Below are positions 48,717-58,602 of a stretch of 64,000 nt of DNA, one piece after another. Source of the stretch: Anagrus nilaparvatae (lineage: Eukaryota; Arthropoda; Insecta; Hymenoptera; Mymaridae). Under the pieces are notes generated by a model. The model made no database searches, was not told the origin of the DNA, and worked only from the letters and a program-made list of their open reading frames with translations. Both the position numbers and the translations under genes were made by a program. The stretch spans positions 22,756,501-22,820,500 of the forward strand of contig JAKSXM010000007.1 in assembly GCA_022575985.1 (NCBI GenBank), given 5' to 3'. The stretch's first letter is position 1. Each line of letters begins with the position of its first letter.

Positions 48717-49781
48717 TATATCTTAATACTATATATATTTGAAAATTTATTTGTTTGTTTGTCTGTTTGTTTGTCTGTTTGTACCCTAATGACGCAAGAA
48801 CCACCAAACCGATTGGCATGAAACCGGCGTCAAAATGAAGAAAAAAAAAATGCGGGTGACATAGGCCCTATATTTTCTGATGAGCTATCGTAGTTTTTGA
48901 GTTATTTAATTTTTAGTATTTTTGAACTTGATAACATTTTTTAAAAATTTTATCCAAAATTGAAATATCTCGATACTATCGAAAAATTTTCTTATCGCAC
49001 TTCATAGTATTCAATTCAGCACTAATTTTTACGTATTCTCTGAAATTTTCATTCAAAACGGAGGTATCTTTAAAATTTTATAAAATATTTTTAAAATTTT
49101 TTACTATATATTATATATATTCAACTCAAATTTTAGGGTATAGTATATTATATTATTTGTTTGTTTTTATTATATTATTGTATATTATATATTTTTTTGT
49201 TTGTCTGTTTGTCTGTACCCTAATGACTCAAGAACCGATATGAAACCAGTGTCATAATAAAGAATAAAAGTATTCGGATAACATAGGCTACAGTTTTCTG
49301 ACTCAGCTTTCTTACTTTTGGAGATATTCAATTTTTACTATTTTTAGTATATATAAAATTTTTTGTAAATTTGCTTAAAAAGTGAAATACCTAAAAAATA
49401 TGATTAAATTTTACTGTCGGAATGGGATTACTTAATTTGGCACTAATTTATGCGTACTAAGTTAAATTTTTTTATTTTCTCTATTATAACTAGAGATCAA
49501 TCAGAACCTATAATTTTTCATTTATGTTTCACCTACGCTGCTCTGAATAGTTTGAATGTGTTTGCATAATTATAAATTTGTAGAGAAACATGATTTTTTT
49601 AAGCAACAGAAAACTATTGAAGTAAATGTGAACAGGAGGGACTGAGTCTCATTCGAAAAATCTGAATGTGTTTGCATAATTATAAATTTGCAATGAAAAA
49701 TGATTTTTTGAAGCAAAACAAACAGAAGGAAATGTGACACAGGGGGGGGGGGGCGGAGCCCCCCCCTCCAACTTTTGCTAG
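48717..49781 (+). mobile_element. Helitron-like non-autonomous element(s), CTAG end
   Basis: Two copies of the module that follows insect Helitron 5' ends are present: a TTTGTTTGTCTG tract, CCCTAATGACNCAAGAACC and ACATAGGC (first near 48745-48880, second near 49190-49290, offset 434 bp). The 3' end has a GC-rich hairpin (poly-G then GGCGGAGCCCCC), ACTTTTG and CTAG at 49778-49781, followed by T, as expected for Helitron termini. A 110-bp unit is duplicated inside (GAATGTGTTTGCATAATTAT at 49554 and 49664). Start is approximate; this is probably two nested or tandem copies. No Rep/Hel protein is encoded. Confidence 0.7.
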
Positions 49782-51850
49782 TATATATATATATATAGGT
49801 ATGTGTGTATGCATCCTGATATATATAAAAAATATGATATAAACAATCAATGTAAACTTGGTGATCTTATTAAAAAAAAAGTATGAAACATTGTTATTGT
49901 GTAAAAAAAAATTTAGAGAAAATTTTATGTCACGTTTGAAATTTATTAAAAATATATAAAAATTTTTTAGCCTAATTACTACTAATTGCCTATAAATAAT
50001 AATTATGTAATCTGTCAATTATGAAAAAAATAAAAAAAAAGTTTTTTTTTTAGCAGTACGAGAAATTTTTTAATCGATAACAAATATATTATATATATAT
50101 ATAAATAATATATATATATAATCTGTGATAAGAAAATAGTCGATAAATAAACTGAAAATTTTTTTTACCTGGCTATATAAATTATTTTTCTTTTCGTTTC
50201 GTACTGCTAAAATATAATTTTTTTTTTTTAATTAATTATACTTGTAAATAAACTACTAATAATAAAAGTAAATAAAAAAGCTCTCACAAAGTGTATCTGT
50301 GAATTAAAAAACAAAATTAAAAGCAAAATTTGCTTATATAATAAAGAATAGATTTTCTTAAATAAAAAAAATTTTTCTGCACATATTATAAATAAAATAG
50401 GCCTAAAAAAATAAACTATGCACATAAAATAAATATTTTACTATGATTTTTTGTTTGTATATGTAAAGTTAAATGTATATTAAAAAATACAAGATCTTCC
50501 TTTTATATGATGATAAAAAAAGATTTTTTATTATTACATAAAAGTGTGCCAATAATTTTTTTGTATTTATAATAAGTCATATCCTCTATTTTTGCTCTCT
50601 TAATTATATCTTGTAAGAATAAGAATCTAATAAGTAATCCTTTTTTTATTTTTGTTTTTTTTGTTGCCAAAGAAAGAAAAAAAGAATTTGTTTTACTATA
50701 TAAAATATATTTTATTAAATAAAATTAAGTAAAACAAATTTCATATATATTTAAGTAAAAAAATAAATAATCAGCACTTATTTGTCATTTATTTAAACAA
50801 AATGCACCTGTTATTATATTGTCCAATTATAAAAAAAATCCTGCCATATATAATTTGTTTTAATCAATTTTTATCTAACTCGACTCATTACATAAGCTTT
50901 TTTTTATCATTATTATTATATGAATGTTATTTATACCTTTGACTCTGTATGATGTTTTTTATAAATATAATTAAAATATTACATAATTGTATAAATCTGA
51001 TAACGATACTCCAAATTAATGATAAATTAAAACTTTATATAAATGGTGTATATTAAAAAGTCTGTAAAGTACTGTGCAGAAAAAAAGTCACTTATTATAA
51101 TTATATCTCTCTATAATTAAAAAAATTTGTTCATATTTAAATCAAATTGTATAATAAGATATTTAAAGGACTGCTTTTAGGAATGAAAAAATGACATACT
51201 TTTTTGTAAAAAATCAAGCTGTAATTAATATAATTAACACTTCTTTTTATCAAAACAAAAAAAATATCAAATATTTATAGAGAAAGAATATAATATGAGA
51301 TTTTTTTTTTAATTTCTTACAAAAAAACAAATTTTTATCCTATATAAATAATATATTGCTCAAAAAAGATTGCTATATATAAATTATATGTAAATATAAT
51401 GAAATTATATATGTAAAAGAACATAGATTTATTAAACATTCCTTTTTAAGCGAATAAAAATCTATATCATATAAAAACTATTGAAATATACTTTAAAAGA
51501 AAAAAGCTATCTGTATATATATAAATTTACTAAATAAAAATATAAAAAATTTTTTATATTTCTTGCGAATGGATATTTTATAGAGAAAAAAACAAATATT
51601 CTTTGCAAAAAATTCATATATAAAAAGAAAACTTTGTAGTGACATATATAAATGCTCATTATTGTTGTACATAACTCATAATTTTCAAATTTTTTCAATA
51701 AAAAAAAAAATTATTAAAAAAAAAACAATTGTCTTTATTTATTTATAAATAAAAAAAACTAACGATCCTTATTTTTTAAGTTCCTTTTTTATTTCAACAT
51801 AAATTTACACATTAATTCAACAACATAACAAGTTTTTAAATGTACATTAA
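49782..51850. other. AT-rich intergenic DNA between receptor and PIG-M cluster
   Basis: No recognisable gene. It includes a near-perfect AT palindrome around 50085-50122 and long A/T runs. Its right end probably holds the 3' UTR and polyadenylation sites of the minus-strand PIG-M cluster (TTTATT, that is AATAAA on the minus strand, near 51736-51747). Confidence 0.6.
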
Positions 51851-53089
51851 TTAATTAATCTTTGATTTTTTATTTAAAGGCTTATAGCTAGTTATTACAT
51901 CCATTAAAATTTTGATATTAACTATAAAAAATATTAAACTAGCTATCCAAATATAATGGAAAGAGGCTATGCCCTTAAATTCTAATAAATATGCTGAATA
52001 CAACCATAAAGATTGGCTTAATATCCAACAAGTGGTTAGGACAGTGGTTCTTACCAAGCTCATTTTCATGTCAGGTAGACATAATGGTAGTAAGGATAAA
52101 AACCAGAAGAAATATTGAGATGTTACAACAGGATTGTAAGTAACCATTACCATTGCTTGGGTAAAAAAAGCAAATGCTAATTTTTCTTTTGACGAGTAAC
52201 AAACAGCTAATGTTATTAATAATGCTAATTGAGGAAAAAATGTTAAAAATTTTTGAATAACATTGAATTCTTCATTCCCGGTTAAGTAAAGCATATAAAA
52301 ATATGCTGAAAAATTGTGACGTATGTCTTTTCTCATTAGGTGGTAAATAAAACTTTCGTATAAAAATTCGTATCCATACAATTTATAAAATAGTACAGTC
52401 AAATCTAAAAGCACTAAAGCACAGGAAAAAGTTAATCTTAACTGTTTGACAGTTGGTATAATCCAATTTTTTCCTCTTAAAGAAAGATACATAACTAAAC
52501 TAAAAGCAAGTGGGTATAATCTAAAATGTATCGATAAACCATGAACAAATCCAGCTGTTATGCATTGATCATTTTGTAATAAGTATAAAGTCCACAGAAC
52601 TAAAAGTACAGCTATTGAATCTGCATTTCCTCTTGTTGAGATGACTACTGTCAATGGGTTGTATAGCCATAGTAAAGCACAAATATTTGACACAGAATTA
52701 TCATATTTTTGACTTTTAAGAATTTTTTTTATTAATTTTGCTACTAAAATGTCAATAACAGAAAATAAAACTTTGCCAAAATCTTTATGCATGTAAATAT
52801 TTGGTGTCAAAATTATAGCAAGCAATGGTGTATATCTGTAAGTATGTCTAAGAAATGGAGAATCCCCTTTAGTCACATAACGAGCTGCATCGGTAAATAC
52901 TTTATAATCTACATCAGTATAAGGTACTGCAAAATTTGTATCGTGATAGTTAGCATAAGTTATTAAAAACATCCGCAGTAAAAAAGCAATCACACAGTGA
53001 ATTTCAAATGTTATTTTTTCAGTTAATTGTTTGCCCATATTTTTTGTCTTATATTTTTGACCCTTGGAAATTTGATTTTCTTTTTTCAT
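51851..53089 (-). CDS. PIGM: GPI mannosyltransferase 1 (PIG-M), last cistron
   Basis: ER multi-pass enzyme adding the first mannose (alpha-1,4) from dolichol-P-mannose to the GPI-anchor precursor, working with PIG-X (family knowledge). 412 residues, close to the human 423. The luminal catalytic DxD is in VPYTDVDYKVFTDAARYVTK, followed by FLRHTYRYTPLLAIILTPNI, STRGNADSI, DIRHNFSAYFYMLYLT and TSQYFFWFLSLLPL, all hallmark PIG-M blocks, with about 10 hydrophobic spans. Intronless. The annotated start has a charged 17-residue lead; M18 (MGKQLTEK) matches the usual N-terminus better and could be the true start. The ATG lies 26 nt after the NDUFAF8-like stop, so it is probably translated from a shared mRNA. 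Confidence 0.96.
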   Translation of the reverse strand: MKKENQISKGQKYKTKNMGKQLTEKITFEIHCVIAFLLRMFLITYANYHDTNFAVPYTDVDYKVFTDAARYVTKGDSPFLRHTYRYTPLLAIILTPNIYMHKDFGKVLFSVIDILVAKLIKKILKSQKYDNSVSNICALLWLYNPLTVVISTRGNADSIAVLLVLWTLYLLQNDQCITAGFVHGLSIHFRLYPLAFSLVMYLSLRGKNWIIPTVKQLRLTFSCALVLLDLTVLFYKLYGYEFLYESFIYHLMRKDIRHNFSAYFYMLYLTGNEEFNVIQKFLTFFPQLALLITLAVCYSSKEKLAFAFFTQAMVMVTYNPVVTSQYFFWFLSLLPLCLPDMKMSLVRTTVLTTCWILSQSLWLYSAYLLEFKGIASFHYIWIASLIFFIVNIKILMDVITSYKPLNKKSKIN

Positions 53090-53115
53090 TGTGCCAGCAA
53101 TATCACAACTAAAGT

Positions 53116-53313
53116 TTATATTTTCATCTTTCTTTGAGCAGCGGCTTTTATAATACAGTTTTTAAACTGTTCAAATTCTTTTTTGCAGTCATTTTTCTTT
53201 ATATCAGATTTATTTATAACACAAGCTGCATAAATTGATCCAAGTTCTTGACACTGCAGCACATAAACAGGATAATTTTTAATTCTTGCTTTAGCAGATT
53301 TAACTGCTTCCAT
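53116..53313 (-). CDS. NDUFAF8: NDUFAF8-like twin CX9C complex I assembly factor
   Basis: 65 residues with two CX9C motifs, CQELGSIYAAC and CKKEFEQFKNC, separated by 11 residues: the helical hairpin fold oxidised by the MIA40 pathway in the mitochondrial intermembrane space. Length, the N-terminal basic segment (KSAKARIKNYP), the Tyr/Ala before the second cysteine and the AAA-basic tail agree with NDUFAF8, which partners NDUFAF5 in complex I assembly (family knowledge). Other small CHCH proteins are possible. Starts 20 nt after the upstream stop, with context AAAATATGG. Confidence 0.8.
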   Translation of the reverse strand: MEAVKSAKARIKNYPVYVLQCQELGSIYAACVINKSDIKKNDCKKEFEQFKNCIIKAAAQRKMKI

Positions 53314-53333
53314 ATTTTGAGAATTAGCTTTTT

Positions 53334-53525
53334 TTAATTTTTTGGGAAAATAGGATCTACTTGATTTTTTACTTTCATAACTGTTTCTTCACTACAGAAA
53401 AAAGAAAATAATACTGGAGATAAGACCAAACCTGAGCCAATAACACCCACAACTGTTGTAAAAAGTGTTGGATAACGATACATAAAAGACTTAGGTACGG
53501 TGACTTTTCGTCTCTCAACAACCAT
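53334..53525 (-). CDS. Uncharacterised 63-residue single-span membrane protein
   Basis: Not recognised. It has a basic N-terminus (MVVERRKVTVPKSFMYRYP), one hydrophobic span of about 23 residues (LFTTVVGVIGSGLVLSPVLF, then SFF) and a short tail ending DPIFPKN. That layout is typical of small mitochondrial inner-membrane or ER microproteins, and the neighbours CMC4 and NDUFAF8 make mitochondria more likely (inference). The start context AAACATGG is strong, and the ATG lies 3 nt after the CMC4 stop in the spliced transcript. An intact frame and tight packing argue that it is a real gene. Confidence 0.75.
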   Translation of the reverse strand: MVVERRKVTVPKSFMYRYPTLFTTVVGVIGSGLVLSPVLFSFFCSEETVMKVKNQVDPIFPKN

Positions 53526-53528
53526 GTT

Positions 53529-53950
53529 TTACTTTGTTGCTTCTTTCTGAAAAAATTATTAAAAATAAATGGGAAATACTAAAATAATTTGTTTTAATAT
53601 ATTGATATCATGGAAATAAAATATTACATTAAATGTTGGTTAGACAGTAATTTAATATATTTTAAATTTTCTGAAATACTTACATAATCTACAGTGTTGT
53701 GTTCATAGGGCTTTGAAGTATCAATACCTTCACATACAAGAGAAACTTTTGAATTCTTAATGCAACACTGTCTCAACTCTTCAATGACTCCTTCACAACG
53801 TGATGGTTGATAAACGTTATCTATTTGTAAAAAAATTTTTCATTTGTTTAAAAATGCAAATAATTCAATGAGATAACCTAAATACGACTAACCTTTCAAG
53901 CACTTTTGTAGTTTACAAGCTAAAAGTTTACACGGATCTGTCTTGGACAT
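53529..53950 (-). CDS. CMC4: CMC4 (twin CX9C mitochondrial protein), three exons
   Basis: Exons 53950-53893, 53820-53684 and 53546-53529 (GT-AG, phases 1 and 0) encode 70 residues, against 68 in human CMC4. Motifs: DPCKLLACKLQKC gives C7-x9-C17 with the extra C12; CEGVIEELRQCC gives C28-x9-C38 plus C39; a last cysteine is at 49 (LVCEG). This cysteine pattern is diagnostic. Mitochondrial intermembrane-space/matrix protein imported by the disulphide relay; precise role poorly known. The third exon contributes only KEATK and TAA, then runs straight into the next ORF. If intron 2 is retained, the tail becomes VSISENLKYI..., ending at a TAA shortly after. Confidence 0.88.
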
Positions 53951-55369
53951 TCAAACTAATTTTTTAATAACAATAATATATAAAATTGTATAAATTTATC
54001 CTAAATACATGCACTTTATTTCTTATTTTATTATTTTATGAAATAAATTAAAAACCATGCATACCGGGATTAGGTTGAGGAAACCTATCCGGTAAAAAAC
54101 TAATCAATTTTTTATTTATCTTAAGACGATATACGAGCAAAACGTCGGTAACTTACCACAACATGGTACTCGTACAAACGAGTTAATCTTTTATATTATC
54201 CGAAGATAAATAAGTAAATTAAAATTTATCTGTTTTACCATCATTTAAAAGTATAGTATTTTCAAAAAAAAAAACTATATAAATTTAAAAAGTATAAAAT
54301 CAAGAAAATTATATTACCGAGGTAAAAAGTGAAAAAATTGAATAAATTTTGAAAAAGTGAATAAATTTTGTTTTAGCGAATACCTATCATTATGGAATAA
54401 TTATTAGCAAATTTAATGATTTTAGCTACGAAAATTTTTTATAAAATACTAAAACTTTGATAGTTTTCAACAATTTTTTATTATTAACTTATTATTATTA
54501 TTATGGACATCGAAATTAGCATTATTCAGTAAATAAAAAAAAATTATAGTATAAAATATAAATTAATTTAATTTAGGCATATTTTTAGATTTTGGCCAAG
54601 CTTTGAAAAGCGATAAAACAATTTTTTTTCTCAATTTTATTTTATAAACTAAAACTATAAAAATTTTATTATGAAAACCGCTCATTATTGACACGGTTAT
54701 TAAAATTTTTACAGAGCGTTATTTTTGACTTGTAACTAACATAAAAGAATTTGATTATAAATAATTTTAAATTTATTAAGAAGGAAATTTCAAGCCCACT
54801 TAATGAATGGAAAATAGTTTATACTTAAACTTTTAGAAGTAACTCCTGCAAATAAAAATACTTTATTTGCCAAAAATGAGTACATATATGAAAAAATAGC
54901 AAATCTTCAATTTTTTTAAAACGAATTTGCAATTATTTTTCGTAAACTTTCAAGGACTTTTCGAGAACTTGTTAAAATTGACGGTGAAGTAACAACTTTT
55001 TGGCGTATTCTCTAAAATAAAAAAAATGGGTAATTCTCGATTTTTTTAATAAATTTTCGATTTTTATCGAATGCTAACTAATTTTGTGCATATGTTACGC
55101 CTAAAACGAGGTAACAGCCGATTCCGCGGAATGGGACAGTCATCGGCAGGTTCAATAAAATATGATATCTTAATAAAATTTTGTTTCTTTACAAATTTTC
55201 CTATTTTCAATTTATTAATTTATTTAATTTGATGCCCCATTCTACAAACCATGGTCTGCAGACACCGATTGTTCCATTCTGCGAGGCCGTTACCTCATTT
55301 CGGGCGTAATGTATATAAAATATTATTTTAAGATGGAACATGTTTGTAGGAAAGGGTACCCATGGCATC

Positions 55370-55640
55370 CGAAAATCAAAGGGTGGGGGGGGGGTAAATG
55401 TGCCACTTTTAAGGGGGACGGACAAATGTGTCCCACTTAAGGGGGGTGGTCAAATGTGTCCTAATTAAGGGGGTGATCAAATGTGTACAATTTAAGGAGG
55501 GTGGGTCAAATGGGACTTAAAACAATTTTCATTTAGGTACTTAGAATAATCCGCGTTTAGGGACTAAGAATACTTTCGATTAGAGGGACTTAAAAAAATT
55601 CAGGTTTAGGGACTCAGAATAATTCAAGTTAGATTAATTC
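55370..55640. mobile_element. GTCCCTAAA-family right-arm fragment
   Basis: Tandem GGGACTTAGAATAATT-type words preceded by G-rich segments (CTTAAGGGGGG, GGTCAAATGTGTCC repeated three times near 55430-55480). These match the complement of the left arms seen at 9500, 14600 and 44650. Confidence 0.6.
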
Positions 55641-56869
55641 AAGTTAAAAGTTACTCCTGTAAAATTTAAAAAAAAAGTAAATTCGCAAAAAATTAGTCTA
55701 AAAAATTGTAAATTTTTATTAAAAATCGTAAATTTATGAAAATTAGTAGGTAACTTTAAAATTTTTAGAGAAAATTTACTAGTTATTTGCAAATAAATTA
55801 TTTTTTTGAAAATTTAAGGGGTTAGTTTTAACAGTTTGAGCATAAGGTGTTTTGTATTTCCTTAGCCGTTTTGAACGACAGGTGTTAATTTACAAAAATT
55901 TTTTATCTTAAAAATTGTGCTTTTTCTTTTTATAATAGTTTTATAAATAATTCCTCTAGTAAATTTAACTATCTAAAATTCTTACCTTACTATTAAAAAC
56001 CTGATATTATATTAAAATTATTATTATATATTTATTATTATAATATAAAGTAAGATATTAGAAAGTTGATTTTATTTTGGTAAATTTTTTGGCCTTTTTT
56101 TGGTTTTATTTACCAATATTTATTAATTTGTGTTTAATAAATTCGTTGAGATTAATTTTTCTATTCTTTTTTTTGCGTGTAAGTTTGATATCTGAGGGTC
56201 AAATTTTTTTTAAAAAGTTTTTTCTTCAAGTTGAATTTATAAGTTCATTTCATATTTTATTAATTCCATAATAAAGATATAATTCAAATATATTTTCAGC
56301 TTAAATCATTTTTTAAATAAAAGAAAAGCCACTAATTTAACAATATTTGTATTTTATTTTTAAATTTAATATCAATAAAATACATCTTGCTCCATGGTTT
56401 ATGGAAAGCTTTGCAACGAGGATTCATATTAAATATTTTCTATGATAAATCATTGCATTAAGTTTGATGTATTGAAAAAAACTAAAAAAAAAAAACTTTT
56501 GAATGCAATTAAATGTCTAAATCCAAATCATGATAAGCTTCACGTAACACATCTTCACCTTTGATTTTGTACGTTCCATATTAATAAATAATCTAGGAAT
56601 GTTTAGTAGAATTCAGGCTTGAATTTGATTATCGTTAGCAATTTTTTTGTAAATGAGCTTTATCGTCAAATTTATTAATTTTTCTGAATTGATTATAATA
56701 TCCATGGTGGTGAACTGTAAATTAAAAAAAATTAACTTTTAACAATTTTTATACACAGGTACAGGTACAAAGATTAAGAAAATATTATTATTTATAGATT
56801 TTATGTTACAATTAGTTACGTAATAGATACGTAAAATGGGCAAAAAACCCGTCACCCTAAGGTAGAAAA

Positions 56870-57280
56870 TACACTGTAAAAAGTAACTTTCTTATATATT
56901 AACAAAAAAATTAGAACATTTTCGAAAAATTAGTAAATTTTCCACAAAATTTGTAAATATTCGAAAAAAATCGTATAATTACTAAAATTAGTATATTAAC
57001 AAAAAATTCGAGTATTCTCGATTTTTTTTTGTGAATTCGCAAGAAAAATTGACAATTTTCAATTTTTTTTCGAAAATTTTCAAAAAATAGTTGTAAATTT
57101 CCGAAAAATAGCTGTGAATTTATAACTTTTTTCGTAAATTTACAAAATAAAATCGAGAATTCTCGAATTTTTCGATAATATACCAAATTTAGTTAATTTA
57201 CGATTTTTATCGAATATTTACAAAATTTTTTGAAATTTCACTAAATTATTTTTGTAAATCTAAGAAAGTTAAACTATGTT
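56870..57280. mobile_element. Palindromic MITE, copy 2 (TACACTGTAAAAA ends)
   Basis: Left end TACACTGTAAAAAGTAACTT matches the element at 6763. The interior shares blocks such as AACAAAAAATTCGAG and TCTCGAATTTTTCGATAATA. The right end is degraded (TCTAAGAAAGTTAAACTATG). The 91-codon minus-strand frame here is a by-product. Confidence 0.75.
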
Positions 57281-58074
57281 TTAAATTACGGGAAAAAAGT
57301 TGAGGTACGACTTTTGCATGCTGCTTGCTACGCTCGCTAGTTCATATAACTGAATGCAAAAATAGCTATTAAAAAAAATTATTTAAAAAATAAATTACAG
57401 ATAATTTTTTTAAAGTTTAGTGATATTATACAAATCTTCAAAGAAATACTTGAAATTCCAAGCCCAGAAGGCCAGAAACCAAACCGTGTACCTATATTTT
57501 TATAGATATAAGTGAAAAATGTTAGGTAATATTTTTTTTAAAACGAAACGAAAAACGAAACTCAATTATGTTAAAAAAAAAAAAAGAAATAAAAAAGTAA
57601 GAATGACATTCCTGAAAGTAAAAAAATTAGTATATTTTTTTAAATTTTTTAAAAAAATAATTTTGTCATAGAAATGCAAGAAATCGCATCGAATTTGAAT
57701 CCCGCAATTCAATATACATATCAAATCGATCTGTATAAATAAAAGATTTTATATAACTTGTATCTTTGGAAAATCTGAAAGAAAATATTTGTCTTCAAGA
57801 TGAATCAAGATCAAGCATGTCCATCTGTACAGGAATCTTTTCTATATTTACTTTATATTCTATACATTTTAATAATATCTACCAATACTTGGTAAATTCA
57901 TTCAAAACTATAAGAGTCTTGAAATCCACATAATATAATATGTAGCATAAATCAAGTTTTACCTGTGTGAACTAAAGATATATGAAAATAACATACATAG
58001 TGCAGGTACGCGAATTCGTATATGTGTGTTAGTATGAAAGGACAATTATATACATAATATTATATCATCCCTAC

Positions 58075-58345
58075 TTTTGGCCCTTCTGGTTCATGAGGTG
58101 GCGCGCCCTGTCGTCAATTCAGGTAGTACCCTTGAATTCTCCCACCATTCGAAATTCTGAACCCTAAGAAGATACACTAGTCGACGCATTCCCGTTGCGC
58201 GATCAGTACGACTCGAGCATGCATAGAGAGAAGGTGGTCCATACGTAGCAAAAGAAATTCAGCGCTCGGCGCTGTATTGTATATATACAACATATACATA
58301 TAGGACCAAGTATAGTAGAGTTTAGTAAAGCTTGAAATTTCGGTT
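58075..58345 (+). promoter_or_regulatory. Putative Toll receptor promoter region
   Basis: The only markedly GC-richer stretch upstream of the Toll gene (GAGGTGGCGCGCCCTGTCG near 58096, GCGCTCGGCGCTG near 58262). It is followed by TATATATACAACATATACA and an initiator-like GGTTAGTTG near 58342. Position and composition fit a promoter, but no start site can be proved. Confidence 0.3.
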
Positions 58346-58519
58346 AGTTGAATAATTGAAATAAAAAAAAATATTTCCAAAGTTATGTTATTTAAAGTAA
58401 AAAAAGTGAATCGTTTTTAAATGTGTCGGAAATGAAAATATAAAAGTGAAATAAAATTTTAAAATATATATCAAAAGTGCGTGTATTCGCAAGAATAAAA
58501 CATAGTGTTTGAGAAGAAA

Positions 58520-58558
58520 ATGAGGCAAAAAAAAATGAGCAAAAAATCAAATATGTGA
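58520..58558 (+). other. Upstream ORF in the Toll receptor leader
   Basis: ATG at 58520 opens a 12-codon frame (MRQKKMSKKSNM) ending with TGA at 58556, 44 nt before the receptor ATG. Other upstream ATGs occur near 58420 and 58433. If the leader is transcribed from near 58340, these could damp translation (inference). Confidence 0.4.
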
Positions 58559-58602
58559 TATTGCCAATAATAAGAATCGCGTTTCGCGAAATTTAATTAA
58601 CA

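Larger units (their letters stand above)
53951..58330. other. Intergenic DNA between CMC4 and the Toll receptor
   Basis: Just upstream of CMC4 (54060-54230) is a more complex stretch with an inverted pair (TTTATTTATCTTAAG and GAAGATAAATAAG), a candidate promoter or element end. It also contains a GTCCCTAAA-family fragment (55370-55640) and a palindromic MITE copy (56870-57280). ORFs such as 55207-55425 and 56911-57186 lie in these repeats. Otherwise AT-rich with nothing recognised. Confidence 0.6.
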
